Below are positions 6,674 to 8,843 of a stretch of 8,843 nucleotides of DNA, one piece after another; position 1 is the stretch's first letter; every line of letters starts with the position of its first letter. Origin of the DNA: CAYXFZ01 sp964464385 (GTDB lineage: Bacteria; Planctomycetota; UBA1135); contig CAYXFZ010000091.1 in assembly GCA_964464385.1 (NCBI GenBank), forward strand, positions 1-8,843, written 5' to 3'. A program made the position numbers and the translations under genes. The notes under the pieces were generated by a model, which was given only the letters and a program-made list of their open reading frames with translations, searched no databases and was not told the DNA's origin.

Positions 6674-8326
6674 ATGCTCTTCTCCCCTCTGTTGCTCGTC
6701 TTCGCTTCCCCTTTTCTGCCCCAAGAAGAATCGGTCCGGGTCATGGTGGATTCCCAAGGCTCCAGGATCGTGCGCAGTTTGCAGGATGCTTCCGGGGCGG
6801 TTGTGGCAACTTCGCAGGGCGGCTCGGTTCGGGCTGGAGGCGGCCTGCGTTGGGAGCAGGATGATGCCGGCTTGAATTGGGTTGTCAAGAATGTGGCGGC
6901 GGGAGATTTCGGTTCTTCTGCTTTGGCCGGCAAGGGGCTCAACAACGAGTCCGTGACCTTGTTTGCCGCGGGGAGTGAAAACGATCTCTTTGATTTCTCC
7001 ACGCTGGGTTCGGAATACCCTTGGGTAGCCATGGCCGATCAAGCTCCGGTAGGGGCTGCTCTTGTGGTGACGAATGTGGCCACCACGGGGATTGATTTCG
7101 AGGGTGTCCTTCAAGTCTGGGACACCACCGGCAATGGCACCCCTGATTGGACTTACACCTTTCCGCGCACCCTCAACCACTTTGGTGGCGGGGTGGAAAT
7201 TTCCGATGATGGCAACATCATTTTTGTTTGGAAGGGAGATCCGAACTCAGGCACTTGTCTCATTCGGGTGTATGACCGAGTAGGTTCCTTGCTTTCCTCG
7301 AGCAGTCTTGCCGTCGCCGGTTCTTATTACTCCCGAGGCACCATTCTTTCGGACGACGGTACTCGCGCCTACTTTGGCATGGGGAGTTCAGCCGTGATCT
7401 GGGATGTCCTGGGTGGCCAACTCTTGCATTTGGAAAACATTGGCGCTTCCTTTGATTCTCATGCCATGTCTGCCGACGGGACCCGTTTTGCCTATGGCGG
7501 TTTTGGTTGGTTCAGGGTCTATGGCGAGACGATTCCGGGTGGCTGGACTCTTTTGCACACCGAGTCTTTTTCGGGTAGCCAATATGCCTCCCACCTAGCT
7601 CTCGATGCCGATGGCTCGACCTGTGCTTATCAAATCCAGACCTACTCGCCGGCTTATGACACCTTGCGCGTTGGCATGTTGGATGTGGACGCGGGCTCCG
7701 TCCTCTTTGAAGAAGTTCTGACTGCTCCCGGCACAACCTCTCAATTGGCCGGCGGCGACTGTGCCATCTTGGATGATGGCTCGGTGGCCGCCTTTGGTAG
7801 CTGGGGGGATTCCCTCAACCAGGTGCCCGAGGCTCTGACCCGAGATGCCAGTGGCAATGCTCTCAGTAATTTAGATTTGGATGGCTCTGTGTTTGATTTG
7901 GATCTGGCCCCGGGTGGAGATGTTTTGGTGGGAGGGAATAAATCGGTCCACGCCAACACCTTTGGCAATGGAGGATCCTTTTGGGTCTCGGATCCGGACA
8001 CACAGGATTTCCACATCGAGGGCGTGCCCCAATTGGGGCAGCTCGTCACCTTCACCATTGAAGATGGTTGGGCCAAAGTCGGCTTTGCCGCCGCAAGAGC
8101 GTTGGGGTCTTCTTCTACCCCTTGGGGGGTCTCATCGTTGGATCTGTCCACTTTGCTTTGGCAGAGCAGGGCGATTTCAGTCCCCAAAGGTGGCCTGACT
8201 CTTCCAATCACCTTGCCTTCGCTTCCTTCCATGGCCGGCCTGGTCGTGCACTTGCAAAGCGCCGTGTTCTCCGCGGGAGGAAGCTCTCAAATGACGAACA
8301 AAGTTTCCCTGCGGCTGTTGCCCTGA
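6674..8326 (+). CDS. Secreted beta-propeller-like protein with planctomycete-type C-terminal domain
   Basis: 550 residues from ATG at 6674. An in-frame ATG at 6632 has a GGAGG, but only 3 bases away, and would put an acidic 14-residue stretch ahead of the signal peptide; 6674 starts directly at MLFSPLLLVFASPFLPQ, matching the leader style of the other exported protein here. After the leader, a run of blade-like units carries a recurring turn of the type (I/L/M)SxDG followed by a hydrophobic strand, near residues 177, 226, 266, 311, 366 and 412, spaced 40-55 apart. This is what a WD40/PD40-like propeller of six or more blades would show. The last ~100 residues (from GVPQLG near 450) form a separate domain ending with SLPSMAGLVVHLQ and TNKVSLRLL, of a sort I associate with planctomycete secreted proteins. 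No catalytic motif is seen, and the function is unknown, possibly binding or surface-associated. Confidence 0.82.
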   Translation: MLFSPLLLVFASPFLPQEESVRVMVDSQGSRIVRSLQDASGAVVATSQGGSVRAGGGLRWEQDDAGLNWVVKNVAAGDFGSSALAGKGLNNESVTLFAAGSENDLFDFSTLGSEYPWVAMADQAPVGAALVVTNVATTGIDFEGVLQVWDTTGNGTPDWTYTFPRTLNHFGGGVEISDDGNIIFVWKGDPNSGTCLIRVYDRVGSLLSSSSLAVAGSYYSRGTILSDDGTRAYFGMGSSAVIWDVLGGQLLHLENIGASFDSHAMSADGTRFAYGGFGWFRVYGETIPGGWTLLHTESFSGSQYASHLALDADGSTCAYQIQTYSPAYDTLRVGMLDVDAGSVLFEEVLTAPGTTSQLAGGDCAILDDGSVAAFGSWGDSLNQVPEALTRDASGNALSNLDLDGSVFDLDLAPGGDVLVGGNKSVHANTFGNGGSFWVSDPDTQDFHIEGVPQLGQLVTFTIEDGWAKVGFAAARALGSSSTPWGVSSLDLSTLLWQSRAISVPKGGLTLPITLPSLPSMAGLVVHLQSAVFSAGGSSQMTNKVSLRLLP

Positions 8327-8377
8327 GGCCCGGACGGCAGGAGAGGAAACGGGCTGAGGCGAGGGTAGGATTCGTAC

Positions 8378-8719
8378 GTGATGAGCCCTGATCGTCCGGT
8401 TCGAGTTCGATTTGCCCCCTCTCCCACGGGCCTTCTGCATGTGGGCGGGGCCCGCACTGCGCTCTTCAATTGGGCCTTTGCACGCCATCACGACGGCGCA
8501 TTCCTCCTACGGATCGAGGACACCGATCGCGAGCGCAACACCCAGCAATCTCTGGATTCGATCTTGGCCTCCTTGCGCTGGCTGGGCTTGGACTGGGATG
8601 AAGGGCCGGAAATCGGCGGCGATTTTGGCCCGTACTTCAATCAATCGCTGTTCGGCGATCTCGCTAACCTCTTTGCATGTGCGCTTATTGGAGTCGGCGA
8701 GTTTAAGCAGCGATATTGA
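8378..8719 (+). CDS. gltX: Glutamyl-tRNA synthetase, N-terminal fragment running into a foreign join
   Basis: The frame opens at GTG 8378, with ATG 8381 next in frame; TAGGA at 8366-8370 is a fair ribosome binding site for either. The first ~87 residues are a textbook class I GluRS N-terminus: VRFAPSPTGLLHVGGARTAL (10-29) with the HIGH-type signature HVGG, NWAFARHHDG, FLLRIEDTDRER at 42-53, and WLGLDWDEGPEIGG at 68-81, then GPYF at 84-87. GluRS charges tRNA-Glu with glutamate in the cytosol. Proteins of this family are about 470-500 residues and carry a KMSKS-type motif, which is absent here. After about 8638 the translation (from NQSLFGDL to a TGA at 8717-8719) has no GluRS character. Those bases read as a MerR-type gene on the opposite strand. 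The true gene almost certainly continues elsewhere, so this open frame should not be taken as a complete protein. Confidence 0.9.
   Translation: MMSPDRPVRVRFAPSPTGLLHVGGARTALFNWAFARHHDGAFLLRIEDTDRERNTQQSLDSILASLRWLGLDWDEGPEIGGDFGPYFNQSLFGDLANLFACALIGVGEFKQRY
8618..8638. other. Join between gltX and merR-like sequence
   Basis: Plus-strand bases up to about 8638 encode the GluRS string EIGGDFGPYF. Minus-strand bases from 8843 down to about 8618 encode the MerR string EVRAKIA. Both readings are convincing over the same ~20 bases, and neither continues beyond. This marks a breakpoint with short shared sequence. G+C falls to 98 of 203 bases (48%) after 8640. An assembly chimera is the simplest explanation. 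Confidence 0.75.
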
Positions 8720-8843
8720 ATGCGCCAAAGAGAATCCGAGGTCCCGACATTTCTTGACAAACTCTAGACGTTCAATGTGTCTCGCGGAATAGAGCCGGTA
8801 TCCATTATTGTCCCGTGCGGGCGGTTGAATAATACCGATTTTT
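8618..8843 (-). CDS. MerR-family (probably metal-responsive) transcriptional regulator, internal fragment
   Basis: About 75 codons, open at the window edge and broken at the join, so both ends are missing. The fragment begins in the wing of the winged-helix DNA-binding domain: IGIIQPPARDNNGYRLYS, then HIERLEFVKKCRDLGFSL, matching the MerR consensus closely. The dimerisation helix follows (KEVSEIAEQRLIEVRAKIA). The Cys in RTCKEV just before that helix falls where MerR and ZntR have a metal-ligand cysteine, so a mercury- or zinc-type sensor is plausible. The metal-binding loop after the helix would decide this, but it is not in the window. MerR proteins twist promoters with long -35/-10 spacers to activate metal-resistance genes. 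The lower G+C and the abrupt end inside gltX suggest this piece comes from a different locus or genome. Confidence 0.8.

Noticed and set aside
8328..8354. Possible terminator hairpin after the propeller gene (GCCCG with CGGGC)
   Set aside because: 5-base stem, 17-base loop, no T-run, and the next gene starts shortly after.
1..8843. CRISPR arrays, insertion sequences, tRNA or rRNA genes, tandem repeats
   Set aside because: No regularly spaced repeats, transposase motifs, terminal inverted repeats or structured RNA signatures were seen by eye on either strand.

Overview
The window looks like a fragment of a GC-rich bacterial chromosome with ordinary housekeeping and metabolic genes. The best guess for the host is Planctomycetota, at moderate to low confidence. 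That guess rests on three things: secreted proteins with very short, uncharged signal peptides; several genes without a Shine-Dalgarno sequence; and a C-terminal domain on the secreted propeller protein of a kind I associate with planctomycete extracellular proteins. No rRNA, tRNA, CRISPR array, transposase or phage gene was seen.

Left half, minus strand (about 4596 down to 1): four tightly packed genes read as one operon. In transcription order they are trmFO (folate/FAD-dependent tRNA m5U54 methyltransferase), rocA (1-pyrroline-5-carboxylate dehydrogenase, last step of proline breakdown to glutamate), a membrane methyltransferase-like protein of the MddA/NnrU/ICMT type, and a GlcD-like FAD-linked 2-hydroxyacid oxidase cut by the window edge. 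trmFO and rocA overlap by 7 bases, rocA and the membrane gene are 16 bases apart, and the membrane gene and glcD share an ATGA. The products do not form one obvious pathway. Two are oxidative carbon-catabolism enzymes and one is a tRNA-modifying enzyme.

Right half, plus strand (4653 to about 8638): a 56-base divergent spacer leads to a secreted DUF4139-family protein. It is followed by a 60-residue unknown protein in a locally AT-richer patch with the best ribosome binding site of the window, then a secreted beta-propeller-like protein, then the start of gltX (glutamyl-tRNA synthetase).

Right end: gltX is intact for about 87 codons, then stops resembling GluRS at about 8638. From 8843 back to about 8618 the minus strand encodes the middle of a MerR-type metal-responsive regulator. 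The two homologies overlap by only about 20 bases. This is most simply an assembly chimera, although a real recombination join cannot be excluded from sequence alone. The first ~38 bases at the left end may be a similar foreign tip, on weaker evidence.

I did not find a convincing new biological system. The most worthwhile leads are the gltX/merR join, the 60-residue unknown protein, and the methyltransferase-like membrane protein whose usual cofactor-binding residues are substituted.
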